From contig NZ_CP168083.1 in the NCBI RefSeq assembly GCF_049478495.1, positions 806,001 to 870,000 of the forward strand: a stretch of 64,000 nt of DNA, given 5' to 3'. How positions within the stretch are numbered: position 1 is the first letter of the stretch; every line of letters begins with the position of its first letter. Shown here one piece after another: positions 54,115 to 62,343 of this stretch. The notes under the pieces were generated by a model. That model had not been told where the DNA came from. It saw only the letters and a list, made by a program, of their open reading frames with translations, and made no database searches. The DNA comes from P36-A1 sp049478495. Lineage in GTDB: Bacteria; Bacillota_I; Bacilli_A; JAJDGJ01. The translations under genes and the position numbers were made by a program.

Positions 54115-55476
54115 ATGGAAAATTTTATAGATGTGCAATATATAAATGATTTAATCAAAAAAAGTGAAATGGCAACTCAATCACAAATTGAAAGTGTTTT
54201 AGATAAAGCGGCATTAGGAAGAGGATTATCACATAAAGATGTAGCTATACTTTTAAATATAAATGAAGAGAAGCAACTTAAAAGACTACATGAAACAGCA
54301 AATATGCTTAAAAAAACAATATATGGAGATAGAGTTGTATTATTTGCTCCACTATATATATCTAATTATTGTGTTAATAATTGCCAGTATTGTGGGTATC
54401 AAAGAAACAATGAGATAAAAAGACTAAAATTAAATAAAGAAGAAATTGCTAGTGAAGTAAAATCTTTACAAGCAATAGGTCATAAAAGACTAGCTTTAGA
54501 ATTAGGAGAAGACCCTAATAATATTGATATAGATTATGTAGTAGACTCAATCAAAACAATATATGAATCTGGTGATATTAGAAGAGTTAATGTAAATATT
54601 GCTGCAACAAGTGTTGAAGACTACAAAAAATTACATGATGCTGAAATAGGAACATACATTTTATTTCAAGAAACATATAATCCAGACACATATGAAAAAC
54701 AACATCCTTCATCTTTGAAAGGTGATTACAACAGACAATTGTATGCACACCATAGAGCAATAGAAGCAGGATTAGATGATGTAGGTGGTGGAGTTTTATT
54801 TGGACTTAATGATTTTAGATTTGAAGTAGTAGCTATGATGTTACATAATGAAGAACTATTTAAAAATTTTGGAGTAGAATTTCATACAATTTCAGTTCCT
54901 AGGTTAAAACCTGCAAATGGAATGAGCTTAGAAAACTATCCAAATATAATTAGTGATGAAGACTTTGTAAAAATTGTTTCAATAATTAGAGTTGCAGCTC
55001 CATATGTAGGGATGATATTATCTACAAGAGAAAGTGAACAAATGAGAAAAAGATTATTAAATCAAGGAATTTCACAAATTTCTGCAAACTCAAAAACAAC
55101 TGTAGGAGGATATTCTGAAGATCAATCACAATCACAGTTTACAGTAGAAGATGAAAGAAGTTTACTAGAAACTATAAAAGACTTAATAAAACATGATGAT
55201 CTACCAAGTTATTGTACTGCTTGCTACAGAATGGGAAGAACAGGTAAAGAGTTCCATGATCAAGTTGCATCACATAAAATATCACAAATGTGTCATCCAA
55301 ATGCAATATTAACATCTTTAGAATATGCAATCGAAACAAAAGATCAAGAATTATATGATATGACATACCCATTCTTGATTAAACAAATAGACAAAATTAA
55401 AGATCCTGCAGTTAAGATTAAGGTAGAAGAGTATTTTGAGAGAATCAAAAATGGTGAAAGAGACTTATATATCTAA
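54115..55476 (+). CDS. hydG: [FeFe]-hydrogenase maturase HydG (tyrosine lyase)
   Basis: Radical-SAM tyrosine lyase that supplies CO and CN to the H-cluster. The SAM cluster motif is C86-x3-C90-x2-C93 (CVNNCQYC), ELGEDP follows, and the C-terminal auxiliary-cluster motif C-x2-C ... C is visible as YCTACYRMGRTGKEF with QMCHPNA 22 residues on. It has 453 residues from ATG 54115, which follows AAAGGAG one base after the hydE stop. ThiH is similar but lacks the C-terminal extension seen here. Confidence 0.96.
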   Translation: MENFIDVQYINDLIKKSEMATQSQIESVLDKAALGRGLSHKDVAILLNINEEKQLKRLHETANMLKKTIYGDRVVLFAPLYISNYCVNNCQYCGYQRNNEIKRLKLNKEEIASEVKSLQAIGHKRLALELGEDPNNIDIDYVVDSIKTIYESGDIRRVNVNIAATSVEDYKKLHDAEIGTYILFQETYNPDTYEKQHPSSLKGDYNRQLYAHHRAIEAGLDDVGGGVLFGLNDFRFEVVAMMLHNEELFKNFGVEFHTISVPRLKPANGMSLENYPNIISDEDFVKIVSIIRVAAPYVGMILSTRESEQMRKRLLNQGISQISANSKTTVGGYSEDQSQSQFTVEDERSLLETIKDLIKHDDLPSYCTACYRMGRTGKEFHDQVASHKISQMCHPNAILTSLEYAIETKDQELYDMTYPFLIKQIDKIKDPAVKIKVEEYFERIKNGERDLYI

Positions 55477-56630
55477 TGGATAAAATACCTTCTTTAATAC
55501 CGACAATTGTATTCATTGGGCAAGTAAATGCAGGGAAAAGCTCAATTATCAATAAAATTACTAAACAAGAAGTATCAATAGTAAGTGAAATTGCAGGTAC
55601 AACAACAGATGAAGTAGTAAAAAGATTTGAGTTATTAGATGCTGGTCCAGTTAATATTATTGACACTGCTGGATTAAATGATAATACAAATTTAGCAGAA
55701 GAAAGAAATAAAAAAACCGAAAAAGCAATTAAAAGAGCTAATATTATTGTTTATGTTTTTGATGCAACAAAAGAAATTGATTTAAATTACTACAATAAAC
55801 TTACAGAAGATAAAATAATGGTATTTAACAAAATTGACTTAATAAGTGAAGATAATAAAAAGAATCTAGAAATTAAATATCCTAAAGCTATCTTCATTAA
55901 TAAGAATATTGAAAAAACATATGATAATTTATTAATTGTTTTAAAAAGTAAAATTATTGAATCAGAAAAAGGATTACTAGATGGGATTACACTTGAAAAC
56001 AATTTAATAGTTCACGTTATTCCAGTTGATAGTGAAGCTCCAAAGGGAAGATTGATTCTTCCGCAAATGCAGCTAATTAGAGAATGTCTTGATAAAAATA
56101 TTATTTCTATAGTACTTAAAGAAACAGAATTAGAACAATATCTAAACAATAATACCAAAATCGGCTTAATTGTAACTGATTCACAAGCCTTTAAAATAGT
56201 AAGTAAAATTAACAACAAAAGATTTCCATTAACTTCATATTCGATACTACAAGCAAATCAAAAAGGTGATCTAAATTATCTAGTTAAAAGCTTAGAAGCA
56301 TTAAAAAAGCTAGAAAAACCACACATATTAATGATGGAAAGTTGTTCACATAATTCTAGCCATGAAGATATAGGTCGTGTTAAAATTCCTAAGATGTTAA
56401 AAGTAATGTTAAATGATTTTACATTTGATTTTAAAATGTCCCATGATTTTCCTGAAAATTTAAAAGACTATGATTTTATATTACACTGTGGTAGCTGTAT
56501 GTTAAGTGAAACAATAATGATGAAAAGAATAAATATGAGCATAGATGCTAAAATACCAATGTCTAATTATGGTTTGTTTATAGCTTATTTTAATGGTATA
56601 CTAAGTGAAGCAATACAAGTTTTTAAGTAA
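55476..56630 (+). CDS. hydF: [FeFe]-hydrogenase maturation GTPase HydF
   Basis: Scaffold and GTPase that carries the 2Fe precursor to the hydrogenase. The N-terminal GTPase domain has the P-loop GQVNAGKSS (15-23), GTTTDEV, DTAGLND and NKIDL. A dimerisation domain follows. The C-terminal cluster domain has the C-x-H ... H-C-x2-C pattern (ESCSHNSSH, then ILHCGSCML). It has 384 residues. It shares one base with the hydG stop. The hydrogenase hydA itself is not in this window. Confidence 0.95.
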   Translation: MDKIPSLIPTIVFIGQVNAGKSSIINKITKQEVSIVSEIAGTTTDEVVKRFELLDAGPVNIIDTAGLNDNTNLAEERNKKTEKAIKRANIIVYVFDATKEIDLNYYNKLTEDKIMVFNKIDLISEDNKKNLEIKYPKAIFINKNIEKTYDNLLIVLKSKIIESEKGLLDGITLENNLIVHVIPVDSEAPKGRLILPQMQLIRECLDKNIISIVLKETELEQYLNNNTKIGLIVTDSQAFKIVSKINNKRFPLTSYSILQANQKGDLNYLVKSLEALKKLEKPHILMMESCSHNSSHEDIGRVKIPKMLKVMLNDFTFDFKMSHDFPENLKDYDFILHCGSCMLSETIMMKRINMSIDAKIPMSNYGLFIAYFNGILSEAIQVFK

Positions 56631-56642
56631 AGGAATGATCAA

Positions 56643-57401
56643 ATGAGAAAAAACCTCGTAGTTTTTTTATTAGCCTTGTTTATAGCTGGAGCAGCTTTCT
56701 TTGTCTATAAAGATACAATAAACTCACCATTTTTATTGAACAAAGGTGATACGAATAATGAAATAACTACTACTAAAATAGCAATAATTGATTCTGGTGC
56801 AAATCTAGATCAAGTTAATTATGACCATAACATTAAAATTAAACAACATAATATATTAGATGGTTCTACTGATATAAGCGATACAGATAATAATGGAACA
56901 TATCTTTTTTCAGCGTTATATAATGATATATATAGTTTGAATTTAGCTAATGATGTTTTATTAATAAAAGCTTTTGAAAGCAGTGATAGCATCAAAAATG
57001 CTAATATTATAAAAGCAATAAATTATGCAGTTGAAAACAAAGTTAGTGTTATTAATTTAGGGTATGAACTTAAGCAAAGTGAAAAGCTTGATAAAGCTAT
57101 TAATAAAGCACTAGAAGCAAACATAAAAATAGTAACAATAAAAAAGGATGAAAATTCATATCCTGCTAATTTAAAAAATGTAATTTCAGTAACTAGTACT
57201 GAAGATACAAAACTTAACTCAACAATAAAAGTAGATGATTCAATCAGTGTAATGTGTAGAAACAATAAATGTACTACAAAGACAACAAAAGCTTTTAATG
57301 TAATAACAGCTTCTGGTTATCTTATGAATAATGATTTAGATTCTAAGAATGAATTAACATTAAAATATAATTATGGTTTAGATGTTAATGATAATAATTA
57401 A
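56643..57401 (+). CDS. Secreted/anchored subtilase-fold protein lacking catalytic His and Ser (pseudoprotease)
   Basis: A 252-residue protein with an N-terminal signal anchor (residues about 4-22). The remainder follows the core of an S8 subtilase: IAIIDSGANLD around D50 (the Asp motif), DTDNNGTYLF where the His motif should be (N84 in place of His in H-G-T), KVSVINLGYEL (133-143), and IKIVTIKKDENSYPANLKNVISVTST, matching the usual oxyanion-side strand and the YPA-x-x-x-x-V-I-x-V block. Where G-T-S is expected there is TTKAF (K216). So only the Asp of the triad remains, and it should be inactive as a protease. It lies 12 bases after hydF with AAAGGAATGATC as ribosome site, in the same transcript. 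Function is unknown. Confidence 0.75.
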   Translation: MRKNLVVFLLALFIAGAAFFVYKDTINSPFLLNKGDTNNEITTTKIAIIDSGANLDQVNYDHNIKIKQHNILDGSTDISDTDNNGTYLFSALYNDIYSLNLANDVLLIKAFESSDSIKNANIIKAINYAVENKVSVINLGYELKQSEKLDKAINKALEANIKIVTIKKDENSYPANLKNVISVTSTEDTKLNSTIKVDDSISVMCRNNKCTTKTTKAFNVITASGYLMNNDLDSKNELTLKYNYGLDVNDNN

Positions 57402-57434
57402 TACTAAATAAGTATTCCTTTTATTTAAATAAAA

Positions 57435-57473
57435 AAAGCTGCAAAACATGTATTAAAATGTTTTGCAGCTTTT
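57435..57473. terminator. Bidirectional terminator between convergent genes
   Basis: A perfect 15-bp stem AAAGCTGCAAAACAT/ATGTTTTGCAGCTTT (57435-57449 with 57458-57472) lies between the convergent hyd operon and bcp. It has A and T runs on both sides, so it works for either strand. Confidence 0.9.
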
Positions 57474-57487
57474 AAATTTATCAACTA

Positions 57488-57934
57488 TTATTTTAATTCT
57501 TTAATTGCATTTAGCATATTTTTTGCATCTGCCTCAGCGTTAACGTTTCGATGCTCTTGTAATATTTCTCCACCTTTTCCTATTATAAAAGTTGAACGAA
57601 CAACACCTAGTGCAGTTTTACCAAACATTGTTTTCTCCTTAATTACATGAAAAGCATCACTTAGTTCACTGTTTTCATCACTTAATAATAATAAATTCAA
57701 ATCATGTTTTGCAATAAATTTTTCATGAGATTTAATAGAATCTCTACTTACTCCAATAATTTGAGCACCTAATTTTTCAAACTCATTTTTATAAGCTGTA
57801 TATTGAATAGCTTGATTAGTGCAACCTGGGGTATTATCCTTAGGATAAAAATACAACACAGTTAACTTATCAATATCTGCAAGTTTATGCATTTGTCCAT
57901 CAGTACCTGGTAATTCAATTAATTTATAATCCAT
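57488..57934 (-). CDS. bcp: Bcp/PrxQ-type peroxiredoxin
   Basis: Thioredoxin-dependent thiol peroxidase of the AhpC/TSA superfamily. The active site is PKDNTPGCTNQAIQY, with peroxidatic C38 and the preceding T/P residues. The resolving cysteine found five residues later in many Bcp proteins is replaced here by isoleucine, and I see no other cysteine, so it looks like a 1-Cys form. VIGVSRDSIKSHEKF and GVVRSTFIIGKGG are family blocks. It has 148 residues; ATG at 57934 follows AAGGAGTGAT on the minus strand (an in-frame ATG at 57958 is upstream of that site). It is one of only two minus-strand genes here. Confidence 0.93.
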   Translation of the reverse strand: MDYKLIELPGTDGQMHKLADIDKLTVLYFYPKDNTPGCTNQAIQYTAYKNEFEKLGAQIIGVSRDSIKSHEKFIAKHDLNLLLLSDENSELSDAFHVIKEKTMFGKTALGVVRSTFIIGKGGEILQEHRNVNAEADAKNMLNAIKELK

Positions 57935-58088
57935 AATATCACTCCTTTTCAATATCATAAATTAATATCTAATATTTTGCAAATATAGTGCTTTTTAAAC
58001 AATTACCTTCTAATAAAAGACTTTTAGAACAAAATAAGTCTATTTAACTAAGATATTAAACTGTATTCTTTTAAATAGCAAGTTAAAA

Positions 58089-58097
58089 TGGTATAAT
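58089..58097 (+). promoter_or_regulatory. Extended -10 promoter for pheST
   Basis: TGGTATAAT (TG-N-TATAAT) lies 29 bases before the pheS start. The leader is too short for a T-box. Confidence 0.55.
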
Positions 58098-58125
58098 TTA
58101 TAGATGAATAGAAAGGGTGAAATAG

Positions 58126-59154
58126 ATGATTGATGATTTAAAAAAAGAAGTAATCGAACAAATAGAAAGTATTACCTCTTTAGTAGATTTAAAAAATGTT
58201 AAAGTAGCAATACTAGGAAAAAAAGGTAAAATTACCGCTTTAACAAAAAATATGAAAAACCTTAGTGATGAGGAAAAGAAGACTATAGGTAAGCAAGTAC
58301 ACGAACTAAAAGAATTTGCTACCAAAGAATTAGAAATAAAAGAAAATCATTTATATGAAATAAAAATGATAGAAGGAATAGAAAAAGATTCAATAGACAT
58401 ATTTTTACCTGAAACAAGTTTTAATATGGGAACTTATCATCCTTTAACTTTAATGAGCAAAGATATTGAAGATTTCTTTATTTCACTAGGATATAATGTG
58501 GTAGAAGGTTACGAAATTGAAGAAGATAAATACAATTTTGAAATGCTTAATATTCCTAAAGATCATCCAGCTAGAGATATGCAAGATACTTTTTACTTTA
58601 ATGCAAATACATTGTTACGTACACACACATCGCCAATGCAAGTTAGAACAATGGAAGCAATGGAAACTAATGCACCAATAAGAATGATTTGTCCTGGAAA
58701 AGTTTATAGACGTGATGAAGATGATGCTACACATTCACATCAATTTATGCAAGTTGAAGGTTTAGTAATTGATAAAAACATTTCATTAGCAGATTTAAAA
58801 GGAACGTTGTCATTATTTGCCCAAAAAATGTTTGGGAAAAATACAAATGTAAGATTTAGACCAAGTTATTTTCCATTCACAGAGCCAAGTGTAGAAGTAG
58901 ATGTTACATGCCCATTCTGTAAAGGTAAAGGATGTAATGTTTGTAAAGAAACTGGTTGGATAGAAATTCTAGGAGCCGGTTTTGTACACTCAAATGTTTT
59001 AGAAGCATCAGGATATGATTCTACACAATGGCAAGGCTTTGCATTTGGTATGGGAATTGAAAGAATTGCTATGCTTAAATATGGTGTTGATGATATAAGA
59101 CACTTATACAATAATAATATAAAAGTATTAAGATCATTTAATAAAGTAAAATAA
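58126..59154 (+). CDS. pheS: Phenylalanyl-tRNA synthetase alpha subunit
   Basis: Catalytic subunit of the alpha2-beta2 PheRS. The coiled-coil N-terminus is followed by HPLTLMSKDIEDFFISLGY, NFEMLNIPKDHPARDMQDTFY, LLRTHTSPMQVRTME (motif 2 region), GKVYRRDEDDATHSHQFMQVEGL, and GFAFGMGIERIAMLKYGVDDIR (motif 3). CPFCKGKGCNVCK lies in an exposed insertion. It has 342 residues. Start ATG follows AAAGGGTGA. Confidence 0.97.
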   Translation: MIDDLKKEVIEQIESITSLVDLKNVKVAILGKKGKITALTKNMKNLSDEEKKTIGKQVHELKEFATKELEIKENHLYEIKMIEGIEKDSIDIFLPETSFNMGTYHPLTLMSKDIEDFFISLGYNVVEGYEIEEDKYNFEMLNIPKDHPARDMQDTFYFNANTLLRTHTSPMQVRTMEAMETNAPIRMICPGKVYRRDEDDATHSHQFMQVEGLVIDKNISLADLKGTLSLFAQKMFGKNTNVRFRPSYFPFTEPSVEVDVTCPFCKGKGCNVCKETGWIEILGAGFVHSNVLEASGYDSTQWQGFAFGMGIERIAMLKYGVDDIRHLYNNNIKVLRSFNKVK

Positions 59155-59166
59155 GGAGAGAATACA

Positions 59167-61539
59167 ATGTTAGTAAGTTATAATAATTTAAAAAAATATG
59201 TAGATTTAAGTGAAGTATCTCCTTATGAATTAGGAGATTTACTTACAAATGCTGGACTTGAAGTAGAAGGTATTAGACCATTAGCTCAAGGAAGCGATTT
59301 AAAAATAGGTTATGTAATAGAATCAAAAAAACATCCAGAAAGTGATAAACTATCAATTAATATAGTTGATGTAAAAAATGAACAGTTACAAATAGTTTGT
59401 GGAGCCTCAAATGTTAAAGCAAATCAAAAAGTAATTGTTGCAATGCCAGGATGTAAGTTAGATTATGCAAAAGTGCCAGTCATTCAAAAAGTTGTACTTG
59501 CAGGAGTAGAAAGCAATGGTATGATTTGTTCATTATCAGAGTTAGGAATAGCAGAAAAATTTCAAACACAAGAGCAAATAGAAGGTATTGAAGTATTAGA
59601 CGATAAATATAATGTTGGAGATGAAGCATTAAAAGCATTAGGATATGATGATTATATTTTAGATATTTCATTAACTCCAAATAGAAGTGATATATACAGT
59701 ATTTATGCACTAGCAATTGAAGTTGCGGGATTAACAAAACAAAAAGTTAAACCAGTTTATATGAATGCTAAATGTGATAAAGACTCAGGATATAAAATAG
59801 AAATTGCAGATGAAGCATGTAAATCATATGGACTATTTGCATTTAACAATGTTGAAACAAGAGATAGTTCACAAGAAACTAAAATAGAATTAATGGCACT
59901 TGGATTTAAACCTAGATTCAATTTAGTTGATCAAGGTAATATAGCAATGGTAACATCAGGAAACCCAGTTCATGTTTTTGATGCAGACAAATTAAACTCA
60001 AAAAATTTCAAAATTACAAAAGGAATTGAAAAAGAAGATTTCATTGGTTTAGATAATCATCAATATAAAATTGAAAAAGATGATTTACTAATAATAAATG
60101 GTGATGAAATAGTTGCAATAGCTGGAGTAATTGGATCTTTAAGTTCAGCAATTGATGAAAGTTCAAAAAATATTGTAGTAGAAAGTGCAGACTTTGATCA
60201 TGTAAGTATTAGAAACACTTCTAGAAGACTTGATCTTTTTTCTGAAGCATCAATTAGATTTTCTAAATTAATAAATCCATATACACTAGAATTTCCTGTA
60301 GCATTTATGAAAAATGAATTAGATTTATCTTGTGCAGGAGCAACAAAAGTTAACTTTCAAGAATACAATCCAACAGAAATAAAAGTTACACTAAAAAGAA
60401 TAAAGAGTGTACTAGGTATTGAGATATCTCTAGAAGAAAGCATTGAAATATTAGAAGATTTATCTTTTGATGTAAGAAGAGAAGCTGATACTATTTATAC
60501 TATTGCACCTTCATACAGAAAAGATGTAACAATTGATTTAGATATAATTGAAGAAATTATTAGAGTTTATGGTTATGATAATATAGTAGAGACATTACCT
60601 TTGCAACAAATAGATTATAAACCAATAAGTAAAATACAATCTATTAGTTATGATGTAAAAGAAATCTTAGTAGGATTAGGTTTAAATGAAATAATTTCAT
60701 ATCAACTAAGTAGCAAAGCTAAATTAGATGTATTTAGTGATAAAAAGAAATATATTGAATTATCAAACCCTTTAAGTGAAGATAGAAAGTACTTTAGAGA
60801 TCAACTTCTTACAAGCATGGTTGAAACTTTAGCATTTAACAAATCATATCAAGAAAACAATCTAAACTTATTTGAAGTTAGTAATGTCTTTTTAGATGAT
60901 AAAGAACAAAAAATGTTATCAATAGGATTGTTAGGAACTTTTGAAGCAACACCTTGGCAAAGGCTGAATATTAAATCAGACTTTTATGTAATAAAAGGAT
61001 TAGTATTTGATGTAATGGAAAGACTTGGATTTACTTATGGAAGATATTTAATTAAAGAAGTTGAAAAAGACCATCCTTATATGCATCCAACAAGAAGTGC
61101 TTATATAATGTTAAATAATAAAATTATTGGAGTCTTTGGAGCTATTCATCCTAAAATTCAAATTGAATACAAATTGAAAGATGCTTATGTTGCAAGTCTT
61201 AATTTAACAACATTAAGTGAAAATGTTGGAAAAACAAATAAATATGAAAAAGTAAGTTTATTACCAAGTGTAACAAGAGATTTATCACTAGTAATTGATA
61301 ATAAAATAAAAGCTAATGAAATAACAAAAGTAATTAAGCAAGGTAACAAATTAATTAAGAATGTAACAATATTTGATATTTATAAAGGTGAAGATTTACC
61401 TGAGAATAGTTACTCAATGGCCGTTTCATTAAAAATAGAAGATGATAAAAAAACATTAGATGAATTACAAATAAATCAGACAATGAATAATGTAATTGAA
61501 AACCTTCAAAAGAAATTAAACATCACATTACGAAAATAA
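59167..61539 (+). CDS. pheT: Phenylalanyl-tRNA synthetase beta subunit
   Basis: Large structural and editing subunit of PheRS. An N-terminal tRNA-binding EMAP-like domain (DLKIGYVIESKKHPESDKLS, then IVCGASNVKANQKV) is followed by the B3/B4 editing domain (LTPNRSDIYSIYALAIEVAGL), B5 (SYRKDVTIDLDIIEEIIRVYGY), the catalytic-like core and the C-terminal FDX-ACB domain (LPSVTRDLSLVID and FDIYKGEDLPENSYSMAVSL). It has 790 residues. It starts 12 bases after pheS. Confidence 0.97.
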   Translation: MLVSYNNLKKYVDLSEVSPYELGDLLTNAGLEVEGIRPLAQGSDLKIGYVIESKKHPESDKLSINIVDVKNEQLQIVCGASNVKANQKVIVAMPGCKLDYAKVPVIQKVVLAGVESNGMICSLSELGIAEKFQTQEQIEGIEVLDDKYNVGDEALKALGYDDYILDISLTPNRSDIYSIYALAIEVAGLTKQKVKPVYMNAKCDKDSGYKIEIADEACKSYGLFAFNNVETRDSSQETKIELMALGFKPRFNLVDQGNIAMVTSGNPVHVFDADKLNSKNFKITKGIEKEDFIGLDNHQYKIEKDDLLIINGDEIVAIAGVIGSLSSAIDESSKNIVVESADFDHVSIRNTSRRLDLFSEASIRFSKLINPYTLEFPVAFMKNELDLSCAGATKVNFQEYNPTEIKVTLKRIKSVLGIEISLEESIEILEDLSFDVRREADTIYTIAPSYRKDVTIDLDIIEEIIRVYGYDNIVETLPLQQIDYKPISKIQSISYDVKEILVGLGLNEIISYQLSSKAKLDVFSDKKKYIELSNPLSEDRKYFRDQLLTSMVETLAFNKSYQENNLNLFEVSNVFLDDKEQKMLSIGLLGTFEATPWQRLNIKSDFYVIKGLVFDVMERLGFTYGRYLIKEVEKDHPYMHPTRSAYIMLNNKIIGVFGAIHPKIQIEYKLKDAYVASLNLTTLSENVGKTNKYEKVSLLPSVTRDLSLVIDNKIKANEITKVIKQGNKLIKNVTIFDIYKGEDLPENSYSMAVSLKIEDDKKTLDELQINQTMNNVIENLQKKLNITLRK

Positions 61540-61541
61540 CA

Positions 61542-61570
61542 AAAAAGGGATGAAATACTCATCCCTTTTT
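61542..61570 (+). terminator. Rho-independent terminator after pheT
   Basis: AAAAAGGGATGA (61542-61553) pairs with TCATCCCTTTTT (61559-61570); T residues follow within the stem. Confidence 0.85.
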
Positions 61571-61583
61571 AAATATATAAAAA

Positions 61584-61606
61584 AAATAGCTTTTTTCAAG
61601 CTATTT
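61584..61606 (-). terminator. Rho-independent terminator after def
   Basis: AAATAGCTT/AAGCTATTT (61584-61592 with 61598-61606) is followed on the minus strand by a T run. It overlaps the def stop codon. Confidence 0.8.
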
Positions 61607-62183
61607 AAATGCAGATCCAATCTTCTTTAGAAAATTTTGGATCTAACTTATTGATATGATTGTTATACATAATACCATCTAAGTGATCAATTTCATGTTG
61701 CAATACTATTGAGAAATAGCCATTTGCTTTTAACTCAATATATTTATTTGTAAATAAATTAAAAGCTTTAACAACAATTTCGTTTGATCTTGGAACAATA
61801 CCAGTATACTTTCCATCTTCAACAGATAGGCATCCTTCACCAAATTTCAAATAAGCAGTTTCCTTAGATCTTTTAATAATCTCAGGATTTGCAAGCATCA
61901 ATTTATGAAGCTTACCATCGTCATCAAATGTTTTGATTGCAATTAATTTTTTTAAAACACCTAACTGAACAGCTGCAATTCCAACTGCACTTCTTATATC
62001 GTATTTTTCTGCATATTCTTCATCTTGAGAATTAGATACATGATTATACATCAATTTAAGTAGGTGTTTATCTTCTTTTGATAAAGGTATTGCGACATTT
62101 TCAGATTTTTGATTTAGTACTTTAGAAGGTTCCATTATAATATCTTCATTAGTAATATATTTACGTTTTAGTATATTTTCCAT
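61605..62183 (-). CDS. def: Peptide deformylase
   Basis: Removes the formyl group from nascent proteins; Fe/Zn hydrolase. Motif 1 is GIAAVQLG (68-75), motif 2 EGCLSV (C118) and motif 3 QHEIDHLDG (H163, E164, H167). The 192-residue length and the insertion between motifs fit the type 2 enzymes of Gram-positives. In motif 1 the usual G-L-A-A-x-Q reads G-I-A-A-V-Q. The start follows AGGTG on the minus strand. It is divergent from the ftsW-like gene. Confidence 0.95.
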   Translation of the reverse strand: MENILKRKYITNEDIIMEPSKVLNQKSENVAIPLSKEDKHLLKLMYNHVSNSQDEEYAEKYDIRSAVGIAAVQLGVLKKLIAIKTFDDDGKLHKLMLANPEIIKRSKETAYLKFGEGCLSVEDGKYTGIVPRSNEIVVKAFNLFTNKYIELKANGYFSIVLQHEIDHLDGIMYNNHINKLDPKFSKEDWICI

Positions 62184-62250
62184 TATTACACCTCATACTA
62201 ATTTTATCATAAAACAATCTTGAAATCTTTACTTTACACAAATTATTGTC

Positions 62251-62259
62251 ATTATATCA
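62251..62259 (-). promoter_or_regulatory. Extended -10 promoter for def
   Basis: On the minus strand the sequence reads TGATATAAT (TG-N-TATAAT), about 68 bases before the def start. Confidence 0.45.
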
Positions 62260-62343
62260 ATAACTTTTATTAATTTTTAATGAAACTATATTAAAATTGT
62301 CAAAAATTTTGTATAATATATAGATGTAAAAGAGGGTGAAATA

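Noticed and set aside
53013..55476. hydE/hydG as biotin synthase and thiamine ThiH
   Set aside because: The C-terminal auxiliary-cluster motif of HydG and the adjoining HydF GTPase are specific to hydrogenase maturation.
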